Assembly: GCA_019426215.1 (NCBI GenBank)
Contig: CM033393.1
Location: forward strand, 22,136,591 to 22,200,590
Source of the DNA: Buddleja alternifolia
Taxonomy: Eukaryota > Streptophyta > Magnoliopsida > Lamiales > Scrophulariaceae
Direction: 5' to 3'
DNA length: 64,000 nt
Both the position numbers and the translations under genes were made by a program. Shown here piece after piece: positions 21,991-33,696 of the stretch. Positions within the stretch are counted from its first letter, which is position 1. Each line of letters starts with the position of its first letter. The notes beneath the pieces were generated by a model. The model saw nothing but the letters and a program-made list of their open reading frames with translations, searched no databases and was not told the origin of the DNA.

Positions 21991-23734
21991 CTCCCTTCAC
22001 TCTATCTTTAAGAGTCAAAAGCTTTAAATCAAGAAAAAGACACATCGCGGATGGATGCCGAACATCGGGATTCTAGAGGTGGCTCCCTCTGTGTAGCACT
22101 TTGCCCCACATAGCACTTAACTCCCTTAGTGTCAAGGCCTCAAGAGTCAAGAGGTGGCTCCCACGCGTGTAACACTTAGCCCCGCATAGCACTTAACTCC
22201 CTTAGCCGACGGAATAGGGCCAAGAAGTACAATGGTCTCAACTAGTTACAAAAGATATGGACTTGGTATTGGTACGACAAGATATAAGGTACTTGACACC
22301 AATTAGACTGAAGACCATTTTGGGGCAAGACACATGTACCATAGACGCGAAAGGAATAATCATCGGGGATAACCAGATATTTAAGAATTAACAATCATCA
22401 CGAATCAATCATCAATATACCAATTCGATAGTTGTAAAACGAAACAAGACAATCATAAGTAGGTAAATCAATTAAAGAGTTTCAAGAAAAGTAGAAATCC
22501 TCACAGTTACAACTCGGCGTTGTCATCTCGTGTCTCGTCTGAACTACAGATATCATGTTGTCCCAAACACATCGTCGTATTCTTGAACCAATGATGCCTT
22601 ATAACCTAACCAAAAATATTAAGTCATACTATATATGTACTAGGACAGACATATAGGTACTTTATATCAAACCATAAAAGTTTCAGAATTAATTGACATC
22701 TTTAAGTTGGTGATTTCGTCACCAAAATATTGCTGCACAAGAAATGATTTCAGGAGAGACACTCTCATTTCAAACAATTTTATAAAATCCCTTGTTTCTT
22801 GAAAAATTCCCAAATTTTGTGAAAACACATCAAACCTTTAAGATAAGAAAACTCAAAATTATTCCAATGTGCTAACTGAACACTTAATCCTACTTTGATT
22901 AAGTGTTCAAACCTCAAGTATAAGTTATCTTTCAAACTAGTCTTCGGTTTACGCTCGCTTAGCGTCAAGCTTTCCGTAAGCGGTCACAATATTTTAAGTA
23001 CCTAAATTTTTGAAGTTTGACAAAAACTTCAGGATAACTAACATTATTTTTTCCTTTTTTCATTAAGTCTAATTATATTTTTACGTTAATTTTGTACATT
23101 TAGTTTTTAATTTTTTCTAATTAACTTTGAAAATTGAATTTAATCTCAATTTTAAAGCTAATGTAAAAGGTAACTTTACTTTAATAAATTTTAAGAATTT
23201 TTTATTCTTTAATTAATAAGTCGTTTAATATATTAATTTTAAAAACTTAACTTAACTGATTTGATTATTTATTCTCTACTTTAAATATTAATTTTTTTTA
23301 TTTATGTTCCTATTTGACATTTTGATTTTTTTTTCTTTTTGAAATATTCAGAATTTTCTGATCTATTTTGTATTTTATTTTTTCATTTTTTAATATTCAA
23401 AATGTAAAGATTGATCAAAAATAATCCAATGGTTGTGAATAATAAGAATAAACTTAATGTTTTTTAAATGAGGGGCATGATGGAATGTTCATGCAAAAAT
23501 TAACGACGTCAGTTTTTTCTAATGGCAAGGGCATGCGAACAAACTTTAGATAACACATAGGGTGTTTAACCTATTTCGCAATCGCAAGGGGCTTTTTGCA
23601 TTTTCGAAATAACACAAGGAAATTCTATACATGCACGTCTCCTAAAATAATACATATACGTCTCACAAAATAATGTAAACTCCATATAACATTCGAGACT
23701 CTTTGTTAACCTTAGCCGATAATATCCCTATATG
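21991..23734. other. Unassigned AT-rich DNA with a 75-bp tandem duplication
   Basis: No gene recognised. Two copies of a ~75-bp unit start at 22076 and 22151 (shared core GTGGCTCCC ... AGCACTTAACTCCCTTAG). From about 23040 to 23450 the DNA is extremely AT-rich. May be eroded LTR material, but I could not identify the family. Confidence 0.4.
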
Positions 23735-23742
23735 GTAGATAT

Positions 23743-24549
23743 CTAGGATACACGAGTACGGATACGGTAGTACGGGTTCGACACGATACGGACATAGCAA
23801 TACGGATTTTCAAAAATTTTAAGATACGACACGGTAAGAATACATGTTTATATATGTGTATGTATATATATATATATAACACCTATTTATATATATGTAA
23901 AGTCTTGTACATTAATACTAATTAAAATAACAAAACAAATTAAAATGGCCCATATGCGGATCTTGAAGGAATAAGCCCAACTTAAAAAGTTAATTCAACC
24001 CCTCACTTCTTCTAGTCTACAATTCACCAGTACTATGTCAGCAAAATAAAAGTATAAAATCAGAAGATAAAAGGAAAAAGGAAAGAAAAGATCAAAGTAA
24101 ACCCTAAATTATAGTTCCCGTTCGTCTTTTTCCACCGCCACTAAGTCTTTTTCCACCGCCACTAAAACTGGACTCATTTTTCTCGTTTTTCTCTTTCTGT
24201 ATAAGTTCCTACATTCAGCTTATCACTCCATCACCTCCACCTTGGTAAAGACTCTCTAAATCTGCAGATCCGCCTCTTCAAGATGTATTTCGTCATCTTT
24301 TTAAAATGAAAGCTTCCTCTTACGCAACAGCCATCACATCTCCTATGTCATGACCGCCGTGCTCGCCATCACCCATCGAGTTAGCGCGGAAAACATGTCC
24401 ATGGTTACAAATAACGTGTCCAATTTTTTTTTTTTCATACTTATCGATACGCCTGGGATACGTATCATACACATATTCGGAGTGTATCCGTATCCAAGGC
24501 GTAGCGAATACTGCATCTTAAGGAAATCATGCGTATCCGTGCATTCTAG
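23743..24549. mobile_element. hAT-like non-autonomous element (second copy type)
   Basis: Left end CTAGGATACACGAGTACGG and right end (reverse complement) CTAGAATGCACGGATACGC are imperfect inverted repeats resembling the 17-bp ends of the element at 29928-30628. The flanks GTAGATAT and GCGGATAT match at 6 of 8 positions, as expected for an old 8-bp duplication. No transposase is encoded. Includes a short direct repeat (CTTTTTCCACCGCCACTAA, twice) near 24127-24165. Confidence 0.5.
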
Positions 24550-24557
24550 GCGGATAT

Positions 24558-24850
24558 GATTATTGTATTGGCAAATGTCCCGAAAGAGAAATCTAGTTTT
24601 TCCATTCAACTAATGGAGTAAAATGAAAGAACAGTTGGGAATTGACTACATTTGAATTGGAAAAATAGGTTCAATTCGCATGGTTTAAATTAGTCAGTTT
24701 CCATACCCCCTAAGTTTTTCTAACATACTTCCAATAGCACATAAAGGAGAAGAAGATGAAGGACAAAACACAAGACATCAAATGCACAAAGAAACTGTTC
24801 AAGCGTACATATTATAACAAACAACCTTGAAATGGTAGAGATAGTCCAAA
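24558..24850 (-). other. Region downstream of the UPF0548 gene, probable 3' UTR/flank
   Basis: Noncoding in both strands as far as I can see. It follows the stop codon of the minus-strand gene, so part of it should be its 3' UTR; no clear polyadenylation site stands out. Confidence 0.35.
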
Positions 24851-26597
24851 TTATGCAGATGATAAATGCTTCTTCATTGCGATTGTAGAGTCACGAGCAA
24901 AACACTTTTGCATAACAACTACATAAGGGTAACCAATAACGGAAAGAATGTGGGCAGGCTTCGAAAATGAAACTATTTCATACCACACATCATTCTTTTC
25001 GTCCATTGTAATTGAGAAACGTTCTTCCCCACCCTGTTATCAACGAAACAACTCCCACTATTAGCCAATAATGTTCATAATCGCTACTGAAATTCTTAAT
25101 CTCCAGATATAATTTAAGAAAATAAGTACACAATTTTAGGAAAAAATAAATAATGGTAACTGAGTTTGGCTGCATTGAAGTATAACATTTATTTTGTGTC
25201 CACAATATATGCTCATATTGTCAGTCACTTGGCTTGCCAAAATAAAATAAAATTACCGGTCACTAGGGCTTCTCATACAGATTATGATTCAAAAATCACA
25301 ATTAATAGAATTATCAAGTTCCAGCACGGTCATGGAACCAAGACCATTGATAAAGCAAGGATTAGCAATATCAAGCTAGCGGTCAAATATTCTCTGACTG
25401 TTAACTCTTTTGGTATACATTTAGTATTGGAAATATAATATCAATGCAATTGAAACAAAGTTGACAGGAGTCATATATTACTCTAAAAATGTCAACAAGT
25501 ATTTAGACTCCCCCGAAGAACAATTAGGCCAGACTCACAGCAACTACTCCCCCAAAGATTGTTAATATCATTCTCATTTCTATTAAACCAATTTGGCTGT
25601 AATTCCAAACTTATCAAGTTAAACTTCAGCCTCCAATGGAAAATGTGATGAAATATATCTCAGAAAAATAAAACATCAAATCTATAAAGTAACGAAATAC
25701 AGAATGCATATAAGCTCACACTGAAGCTTCAGAATCAATATTGTACCCTACACATTGTAAGACTAAGAGGATTATATACTTGGTGAAATAGAACCATGTT
25801 ATTTACTGATCAAATGAATTGAGGCAAACCATAAACCTAGAAATACATGAAACAACGATAAGTCATGCATGCCAAGCAACTAGGTCTTATCCATCCACTC
25901 GTCCCGGTCATCTGATTTTTTTGATTATTTTCCAAACTCAAAATCTCAATTTTTGATTATTTTCCAAACTCAAAAAATCTCAATCTGGTCTTACACCAAT
26001 ATATGATTGAAGATGCTTCTTAACCCTATCGTTCAAAAATCAAACACTCTCCTCAACTGACTCTTAATGCAGGATAGACAATTATTTTGTTGAAAGTGAA
26101 AAAAGAAGAACTATAGCATAAAAAAAAAACCTACCAGCAAGTGTCCTTGAAGAGTTCCACAGCCGAAACTAAACGAGGACACGGCATTTGGGAAGGTTCT
26201 ATGTTCATTAACATAAACCACTTCTAAAGGCATCAAAAGCCATGGGAAAATTGCCTTAGCACACACACACAACTTCGCCCCACTCTGAACAGGAGTCTTG
26301 GGATCAACAAATGCCCAGTTCAAGCTGAAATGCCTGCATAACAAATTATAACATACACTTTAACTATTCTATTGATTTATTTAATTTCTGAAATACCCTT
26401 GAGAAACAGATTCCAACGACCTCCAATTCTTTAGAGCACTTTTTCCTTTCTCAAAAGTCTCGAGACCTGAACCAACTAAAATGCGAGCATGGTTAACTAA
26501 AAAGCCACTGTCTGAAAGCTCCCTATCTTGCTTAAGCTTAAATGCAGGCTTAGCTGTAACCCCTCTATGGTTACTATCATAGTTGAAGACACCAGAT
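24851..26597 (-). CDS. UPF0548 / DUF1990 family protein, exons 2-4
   Basis: The only ordinary host gene recognised. On the minus strand three exons join in frame: 26421-26597, 26135-26333 and 24851-25033, with GT...AG introns of 87 bp and 1101 bp. Together they give about 186 residues out of the ~200 usual in the family. Motifs: S-G-V-F-N-Y-D near the start, G-F-L-V-N-H-A-R-I-L-V-G-S-G, N-W-A-F-V-D-P-K-T-P, G-T-L-Q-G-H-L-L, G-E-E-R-F and S-F-S-K-P-A-H near the end; stop TAA at 24851-24853. The family is conserved in plants and bacteria, but no biochemical function is established that I can state. All three exons are free of stops or shifts, so it looks under selection or only recently damaged. 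The first ~15-20 codons are not in these exons. Confidence 0.85.
25034..26134 (-). other. Intron 3 of the UPF0548 gene
   Basis: 1101 bp between GTAGGT (donor, after 26135) and ...GATAACAG (acceptor, at 25034). Contains a tandem duplication of about 36 bp near 25917-25985 (core GATTATTTTCCAAACTCAAA, twice). No other gene seen. Confidence 0.6.
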
Positions 26598-26647
26598 CTG
26601 TTGATAGAGACAAAAAAGTACAATCAACCATAATGTTAATATACTTA

Positions 26648-26855
26648 GGTTGTGTTTGAATTGAAGGATTTGAAAGTCATGGGTTTCAAATTCATAATAC
26701 AAATTCATGAACTTGTATAGATGATTTCAAGTGGCAATGGATTTCAGATCCCTTCAAACTCATTTTGTGCTGTTTTTTCAACCATAGTGGTGTCATTTGA
26801 AATCCATTCTCCAAATATCATCCTCAAATCCGAGTCCTTCCATCCAAACACAACC
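26648..26855. mobile_element. Tourist-like MITE (PIF/Harbinger type)
   Basis: 208 bp with inverted ends GGTTGTGTTTGAATTGAAGG / GGTTGTGTTTGGATGGAAGG and the 3-bp duplication TTA on both sides (26645-26647, 26856-26858). TTA duplication plus GG-N-TGTGTTTGG ends are typical of Tourist MITEs. It has no coding capacity. It lies upstream of exon 2, most likely in intron 1 of the UPF0548 gene. Confidence 0.75.
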
Positions 26856-26858
26856 TTA

Positions 26859-27603
26859 GAGAAAATACAAATGCAAGAACATCAAAACATAATATTTTAC
26901 TTGTTAATGCATGCTTTCTGTTCTTGATGCGATGGCTGAGACCAGCACAAGAAAAACATTTTTCGTAGTATATACAGTTCCTAACAGCAAATGTGTTCAG
27001 ATAAATGGATAAGCAAAATACTATATGAAGCAAAAGCTAATTCATCAAATGTTAAGACAAATATTTACACAATTAATATCAAGTAAAGCCAAACAAATGG
27101 ACCATGTGAAGACTACATGTAAGGCAGATGGATATCTTACTGCTCTCTATTTCCTGTAAACAAAGATATAGGGTGCTACAATCACCCTCGACGATGCGCA
27201 ATGTCACCAAGAAAAATTGTAACCCCATACATCCACATATAATAATTGCATAAGCAACTTATTGTAGTCATCTTGTCACTAGCTTAACATATTTCAATAA
27301 ATTAACTGCAAAAACAAGATAAGCACCTTGCTTCCATTATTATGGTTATGATTGATAACATAATTTTCAGCAAAATAAAAAGGTCAAACGTCGAAAAGGC
27401 TATGACTACCAACTTAATGAATTACGCAAAACAATATTAATAGCAGAAGATGGATAAGAAATTAAGCATACTCTAATGCAATAGAGAAAAAGTGAAAGAA
27501 TTTTCATTAATACCCCTATAAAGGTGCATCAGAAATGTTACAATGAAATCCGTCTTTTAACCTAACTTATATGTGGTAATGATATATTATTTATGCTAAT
27601 GCG

Positions 27604-27638
<35 letters not shown>

Positions 27639-27704
27639 TAGATACATATAGTTCATTTTATATTATAATTTAACATTCAGCTACACAGTATATAATAGAC
27701 CTCA
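26859..27704. other. Noncoding AT-rich DNA, probable intron 1
   Basis: No convincing exon on either strand. Holds a (TA)n microsatellite at about 27605-27634. Confidence 0.45.
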
Positions 27705-27713
27705 TTATAATTA

Positions 27714-28120
27714 GGGGTAAAAGCAATTCCGACCTCAACCTATGACGGCCGGAGCACTTTGGTACACAATTTATTAACTTTTACACCCGTGTACCCAGCC
27801 TTTGTAATTGTGACAAGTAAGTCTATCGGAGGAATAATTTGACTTAGATTGTGCACCCGACTGCTTATACATTGCATGATATGTGCACTCTGGTATACAA
27901 TCTACTACCTATACATTGTATGATATGTGCACTCTGGTATACAATCTAAGTCATGCCTAAGGCACGTGAAAGACTTTCGGAGGGAATATTCCAAATCATT
28001 TCTCCGATGGACTTACTTGTCACAATTTACAAACGTTGGGTACTTGGGTGTAAAAGTTAATAGATTATGCACCAAAGTGCTCCGACTGACATTCAATGGG
28101 GTCGAAAATGCTTTCTACCC
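27714..28120. mobile_element. Mutator-like MITE with long terminal inverted repeats
   Basis: 407 bp. The 9-bp duplication TTATAATTA is perfect on both sides (27705-27713, 28121-28129). The ends GGGGTAAAAGC and (reverse complement) GGGTAGAAAGC open inverted repeats of roughly 130-140 bp with mismatches, sharing for example CGGAGCACTTTGGT and GTGACAAGTAAGTC. Long TIRs with a 9-bp duplication are the mark of Mutator-like elements. The centre holds a second-order duplication of a ~40-bp unit (about 27869 and 27911). No transposase. Confidence 0.85.
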
Positions 28121-28129
28121 TTATAATTA

Positions 28130-29304
28130 AGTATACCACATGAGTTGAACTTTTCATCAAACAGAGTTCACTTTCACATTTTCCCATCTGAACTTAAAAA
28201 AGCTAGTCATATTTCCTCAAAAGTTTTCCACTTTAGGAGGATAGCTCTTGGAGAATCTCATCCATGAACAAGAAATTAAAAATGACTTTGTCTAATGATA
28301 GAAATACAGAAACTTCACACTCCGTTGATCTTTATTCTTCTAATTCCTCTCGGATACATCCCAAAAACGGCGAATTCCCTAGTTTTCAAACACATTTACA
28401 CCAAAGATAATTCACGCACATCACATACGATAGCAAAAAAGAAGAATAGACAAAGCAAAGTAAGATGGATAGAAGATAATTTTACTCTTCTTGAAAGATT
28501 GATAGAAGACAATCTTAGTCGTCTTCTCCAGATGAATCAACTGATTATCTGGAAGGAAGTTTCTTGGTTTACGAGGAATAAATAAAAAGATCAGTTTGGT
28601 AGATTCAAAAAACAATATTTGCTGAAAAGATGTTAGAAACTAAGCACAGAAATATGAAAATTAATTCCCTTAATAAATTTTTATGATCTCCAGTCAGGTC
28701 CAAAATTTATTTCACTAGAAAGAAGTTGAAGGTGGTTTATGTTGTTGAGTTGAAGAAAAAATCAAAACATTGAAGAGATTCAAGAAAAATCCATACAATA
28801 TGAATTCTTAAGCGTGACAGGTCTAGAATGAAATGATCTCTAAGTGTAAACAGTGATGAAACTACAAAATGAAACAAAGTCGAGAGTTAATGAGTTATGT
28901 AGAGATATCATCTCTGCTGCTGATATCCTATTTCTCGGGAGTCGGAGGAAAAGAGAATTTCCCACAAAAGTGATAGACGAATCCATTCAATATCAAGTAA
29001 AAAAAAAAATATCATCATCTTGACTAACATGTTCCTTTAACTTATTATATCCAATTCATTTGTTTCGAAATCCTCTCCGCGCTCGATCGATTCAGAAATA
29101 AAACTATTGTCAACAGAAACAATAAAACCTTTTCACTACTACAAATTAGATGCAGAAACAAAATTTAATGTGTGTTCGAAATTAACGAAATAAAATAATG
29201 TGGTGTTCATCAAGATGGAGACTGTATAACATTAGCTAACCTCCAATATTTCTGAATATAAATGCAGCGAAAACAATATAGACCATGTCTTCAATGGATA
29301 TTAC
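28130..29304. other. Unassigned DNA upstream of the UPF0548 exons
   Basis: No feature recognised. The 96-codon frame at 28295-28585 has no known motif and low-complexity composition; I do not treat it as a gene. Confidence 0.35.
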
Positions 29305-29389
29305 CTGTTGCTGCCTTGCTTGGATACTTAAGAAGCCACACACACACAATAATCTGAACGATGACAAGCTGGAAATACTTCAGACTATT
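29305..29389 (-). other. Candidate first exon end of the UPF0548 gene (weak)
   Basis: On the minus strand GGCAGCAACAG is followed by GTAATA, a fair donor site. Spliced to exon 2 the phase is right and the junction gives N-R-S-G, as expected for this family just before F-N-Y-D. Against it: a TAA lies in the same frame a few codons upstream and no ATG is present before the gypsy LTR border at 29390. If real, the gene has lost its start to the element E insertion. Confidence 0.25.
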
Positions 29390-30635
29390 TGATATGCCCA
29401 GATTTGGGCATATGTTTATATTCTATTTAAAGACCCAAATCCTATAACAAGGCCCAGAAATGAGATATTGGCATATTGCCCATCAGGAGGTAAAGATCCG
29501 TGTTACAATTAACGGATCATATACGATTCAAAGATTGACCCAAATTATGACAACCGTCCGATTTAGACACGTGTCATGGCCTGACAACCACACACATCAT
29601 GCTCACACCCGTACATGGTGTTACTTATAAATACCCTCATGCACGACCAAATGGGGGTTACGCAATCATTACTAAAAAATGCACTAAAAAATATACAGTA
29701 AGTTCCGAGCTACGAGCTTCGACCTAGAATCTGAGCAAACTCATTTAAAAATCACGAGGTTTAGACCCAATTAATGAATTGAACTATGTTAGATTTGATC
29801 AAATTGATAGGTACGTATGCACCTCTACATTAGATTACTGTATATAATCTATTTATCTCTGGGTCGGGTCCTACTCGAGCATCAACTGGTCCGTGTTGTA
29901 GGTCATACGAAATACGACCCAGATCAGCTATGATGCACGGATACTCCTAAAATTGGACTCATGCAGTAGCGTACTTGTATCGGATACGATGCTCTGCGAA
30001 TACCACCCGGATACATATCGGATACCCTTTTCACGTATCCAAAAATTAAATAAAAAAATTCGGATACCGTATCTGATACTTTCAAATGCCGTATCTTATA
30101 CAAAATTTGAAGTATCTGATATGCCTTGAATATGATAGTATCTTTGAATATTATAGAATATTTTATAGGTAAAAATAAGAAAACAATAATAACTTTGACC
30201 GTACGTTAAAATGTTAAACACAATAAGAAATTTAAAGAAGCAAAAAATCATTTCGGTTTCACTTCTTAATATATTTTTTCTTCTCTTACTTCACGTGAAT
30301 CTATCATTTACACTTTATTACCAAAGATTTTGGATAAGAAGGTAAATTTTGGTATCAATGAAATGACATTTTTACACCGCCACAAATGATGAAATATTAT
30401 GGTTACCTTTGAAATTTTTTGAACTTATAAACAATAAACTTATGTCAGTATTGCATTTTTATTTATGTTAATAAACATACTGACTCAAATTTATTTTTAA
30501 ATGTTATATATATATATATATATATTTGTATCCCCAACGTATCATATCTTATAATTTTAAAGTTTACCGTATTTCGTATCTGTGTCATATCATAACCCTA
30601 TCCTGGTATCCGTATCCGTGCATCATAGCAGATCA
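29390..30635 (+). repeat. Element E 5' LTR (interrupted by a hAT-type element)
   Basis: Starts TGATATGCCCA; the first 23 bases form a near-perfect palindrome (ATATGCCCA ... TGGGCATAT). Ends ...CAGATCA next to the PBS. Without the 29928-30628 insertion and its duplication the LTR is about 0.54 kb. A TATA-like TATAAATACC is near 29626. Confidence 0.7.
29928..30628. mobile_element. hAT-type non-autonomous element at the LTR/PBS border
   Basis: 701 bp with perfect 17-bp terminal inverted repeats (CTATGATGCACGGATAC) and a perfect 8-bp duplication CAGATCAG (29920-29927, 30629-30636). An 8-bp duplication is typical of hAT elements. The interior is rich in GTATC/GATAC words and has a (TA)n run near 30505; it encodes no transposase. 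Related ends are seen at 23743-24549. Confidence 0.85.
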
Positions 30636-30636
30636 G

Positions 30637-30656
30637 TTGACGCCGTCTGTGGGAAC
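30637..30656 (+). other. Primer binding site of element E
   Basis: TTGACGCCGTCTGTGGGAAC, a one-base variant of the TGGCGCCGTCTGTGGGA type PBS found in Tat-group gypsy elements. It lies just after the duplicated hAT target site, so the insertion left it intact. Confidence 0.65.
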
Positions 30657-30692
30657 CTCTGCGTAGTTTCGCTGAACGATCGAACTTGAGCT

Positions 30693-31115
30693 ATGGAAGA
30701 ATCAAGTAATCGTCGAAATAAGGGAATTCAAGGAGAAGAGACACTAGACACGCAAAACCCCGAGGTGGGTATACCTCCAGGCTACGAAGCGGGTGACGAA
30801 CCCGTGATAGCAATAACTCATCAGAAATTCTAGCAGAAAATGCAAGAATATGCTCAAAACGCTCTACATGAGTACTTGACTAAAGCTTCGGCTACGCTGC
30901 ACATACAAATCAACCCCGACCCAATCACACCTCATAGGCTATTCCGTGAGCCCATTTCTTAAAAGGATAAGGGAGGGAAAGCTCGAGGAAACGTGGGGCA
31001 AAGGGAAAATCGGGTTCAGAACTCTGATGAGGAGGTAGAAAACCATACTCACTCACTTCATAAGGCTGAGAAAGGAAAAATCACTATGAATGACGAGGTG
31101 TACGACACACCCAAT
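30693..31115 (+). pseudogene. Element E gag, N-terminal part
   Basis: One frame of 141 codons from ATG at 30693, broken only by TAG near 30831 and TAA near 30959. Composition is hydrophilic and charged, as is usual before the capsid block. It ends at the duplicated CCAAT where solo LTR F entered. Confidence 0.65.
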
Positions 31116-33257
31116 TGAAAGAGTTAAGTGCCCGGTGCGCCATTTGTAGGGCGTAGTAGCCGACTCTTTAAACAGTCTTATATTGTATCTTGTCAAGTAA
31201 TTTAATAAATGGCATTTTCTTCTTTATCTTATCATTCTATGCAATTAGATAAAGTCCCCTAGATCACTCTTAACCTATGAGATGTGTTTGGTATCGGGGA
31301 TGCTAATCATGGAATACGTCTCTAAGGTTGTGGTATTAAAGATGTTCCAAGTCATAGAATCATTGACATAGGGATATCAATGACTTGTAAAGACTTGCAC
31401 GTACAATGCACACTCCTGGAGAGTGTATCCTATTCCATGGATACTGATACGATGTACATCAGTGCATGTATGTGGGTTCTCGTTGGGATCGAGTAAACTG
31501 AACAACCCCGCCGAGATTCCATATTGGAGTCAATGTCGAATTTGGAATCTCCTCGGTTACGTAGGCATAAGATTGGTCCTCATGACTAGAGGCACCATTG
31601 GTCGTCTCGTGCATCGCCCACTGTACTTAGATTTGTCACACGATTCCAGGTGAGTCATAAAGTGGGGCATATTGGGTCCAGTCTGGTTATGTACGGAGGC
31701 GCATGAGTGCCAAGAAAGAATCCGTCACTGATCATTAGCATCGGCGCATATCCTATGTACTTCACAGTGTATTGACCATGGGAACCTCCGGCCGGAGTAG
31801 TATCAATAAGAAGGAGCAGTGTTTCCTTGCTTGATTGATAAATTGGTCAATGTCACTTAGATCGATATACATAGAATCGAGTTACTGGGATTTCGAATGA
31901 CATCCAAGTCCTAGATTCGATCGGGATATTTGATGGAAGGATTTTACTTATGCGAAAATCGTAATGCGGAAAGGTCACCTAATAATCGTTCATGGCTAGG
32001 TCTTCTTGGCGCGTGGCTAGTACTAACCTTGATTTGTAGGAACCATGAATTAATCGGTAATTAATTCTTGGTCGGATTAAAATACTTGGAGTAATTAAAT
32101 CTAGCAATGAAAATTGCAAAGGCACAACGGGGTTGTGTTCCTACTACTAGTACATGAACGAACCTACAATGGGGTTACACACTTACTCAAGAAAGTTCAA
32201 TTGCTATGTGAATATTAATCCGGTTTAGGATTAAAGTGAAATTGATTAATGAGATTAATTAATTAAGTGGAAGACATTTTAATTAGTAGGTTTGGGAAAA
32301 TAATTTTCTATTAATTAATCTTGGAGATTAATCATTAACGGAAATTATTATTATCCGGGAATATATTTAAGCTACTAATTTTACTATTAATTAATCATGA
32401 AGATTATTTAATTAACAAGTCTTGGAAGACTTGGGAGTCATTTTAATTAAGTTGGACTTAATTAAATGAAGTCACAAGAGTGAAATTCAAAGCTAGTCAA
32501 AGTTTGACTTGTAATGTTTTTTAAAATGAAGAAGAAAATGAAAAATATTCTCTTACACATGTGGTGGTAGTTGAGAATGGAATGGTAGGTGAGAATGAGG
32601 TGGTAGGTGAAGAAAAACAAGTCTTCTACTCCACCTAACACCATATGGCCGAAAATTGGTGGCTATAAAAGGAGGTGTTCTTGCTCTCATTTAAAACTTG
32701 ATGAAAACTTAAAAAGAAAAAAAAGCTTAGAGCTTAGTTCTTCATCTCTAGATTTTTCTAGCTTCTCTTGTGATTCTTGAAGACTTTCTTCTATAGAACT
32801 TCTTCTTGAAGATTAGTTGTAAAAAATTATCTTCCATAGATATTTTTTTTAGTAACTCTTCTTGTCTTCCACCTTTCACTACATAGACTCCATTTCCTTA
32901 GAGCATATATCTAGCCAATCTTTTGCTTAAGGTATGAACTTACTTGAGGTGTGTCCTTGTAGAGGCTTCTTTCTTTAGGAGCTTATGGTGGTTTGATTCG
33001 AACCCCTCCATGTTGAGGTGAGGATTCGAAAATGAGAGCCAAAGTTTTTGGTGTGGTTTTCCTTGTGTTGTGGTTTTACACCCTCACTTTAATAAAACCC
33101 CAAATCTTGTAATCGGTTTAAAACCCCTTTACTCGTATTAGTTTTTGTTGTGCATTACTTTGACCCCCTAGCTTGGGATGCCGATATATATGTGTTTTAT
33201 ATACTTTATTTCTTCCGTTGCGCCGGCATCGCTTGTGGGGGCATACCGATCCTAACA
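31116..33257 (+). mobile_element. Element F: solo LTR in the gag of element E
   Basis: 2142 bp from TGAAAGAG to ...GATCCTAACA with the 5-bp duplication CCAAT on both sides (31111-31115, 33258-33262). No PBS or coding region, hence a solo LTR left by LTR-LTR recombination. A TATA-like CTATAAAAGG is at about 32662-32671. The orientation plus is based on this box. Short frames inside are not genes. Confidence 0.8.
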
Positions 33258-33262
33258 CCAAT

Positions 33263-33696
33263 ATGAGAAAAAAGATTTTTTGACCTGTCTTAGCTCTGCA
33301 AAGAAAAAATTCTCCTTTATGTGAAGAAATTCTATCGGAGTCATTAGGGTATTTCGTATCCCCAATCTCCTGAAGTACGATGGTACAACAGACCCCAAGC
33401 AACATGTAATTGCATATGAAAATTTGATGACCAATGACCTATCGGATGCTTTGAATAGTAGAATCTTCTTAACGACCCTTACGGGCTACGCTCAAGATTG
33501 GTTTACGCATCTACCCGCTGGATGCACTATGGACTACGTCCAATTCATGCGCAAATTCGAATATCACTTCACTAACAAGCGAAAATACGCTAAATCTATA
33601 ACCCATCGGTTCAGCATAAGACAAAGAGATGACGAGAGTCTAAGATCCTTTGTGGATCGTTTTAATGATGAAGCTTTAGATGTCCAAGGACTAACA
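33263..33696 (+). pseudogene. Element E gag, capsid block, first part
   Basis: After an initial frameshift and stops, the frame gives a retrotrans_gag capsid: K-Y-D-G-T-T-D-P near the start, then W-F-T-H-L-P-A-G, F-E-Y-H-F-T-N-K-R-K and S-L-R-S-F-V-D-R-F-N-D-E-A. It is open from 33424 (and upstream in frame) to the TAACA site where copia element G was inserted. It continues at 39034. Confidence 0.8.

Noticed and set aside
22076..22225. Possible CRISPR-like or satellite array
   Set aside because: Only two copies, no regular spacers, and a plant context.
28295..28585. 96-codon plus-strand frame near the UPF0548 gene
   Set aside because: No recognisable domain, biased composition, and no supporting splice or start context.
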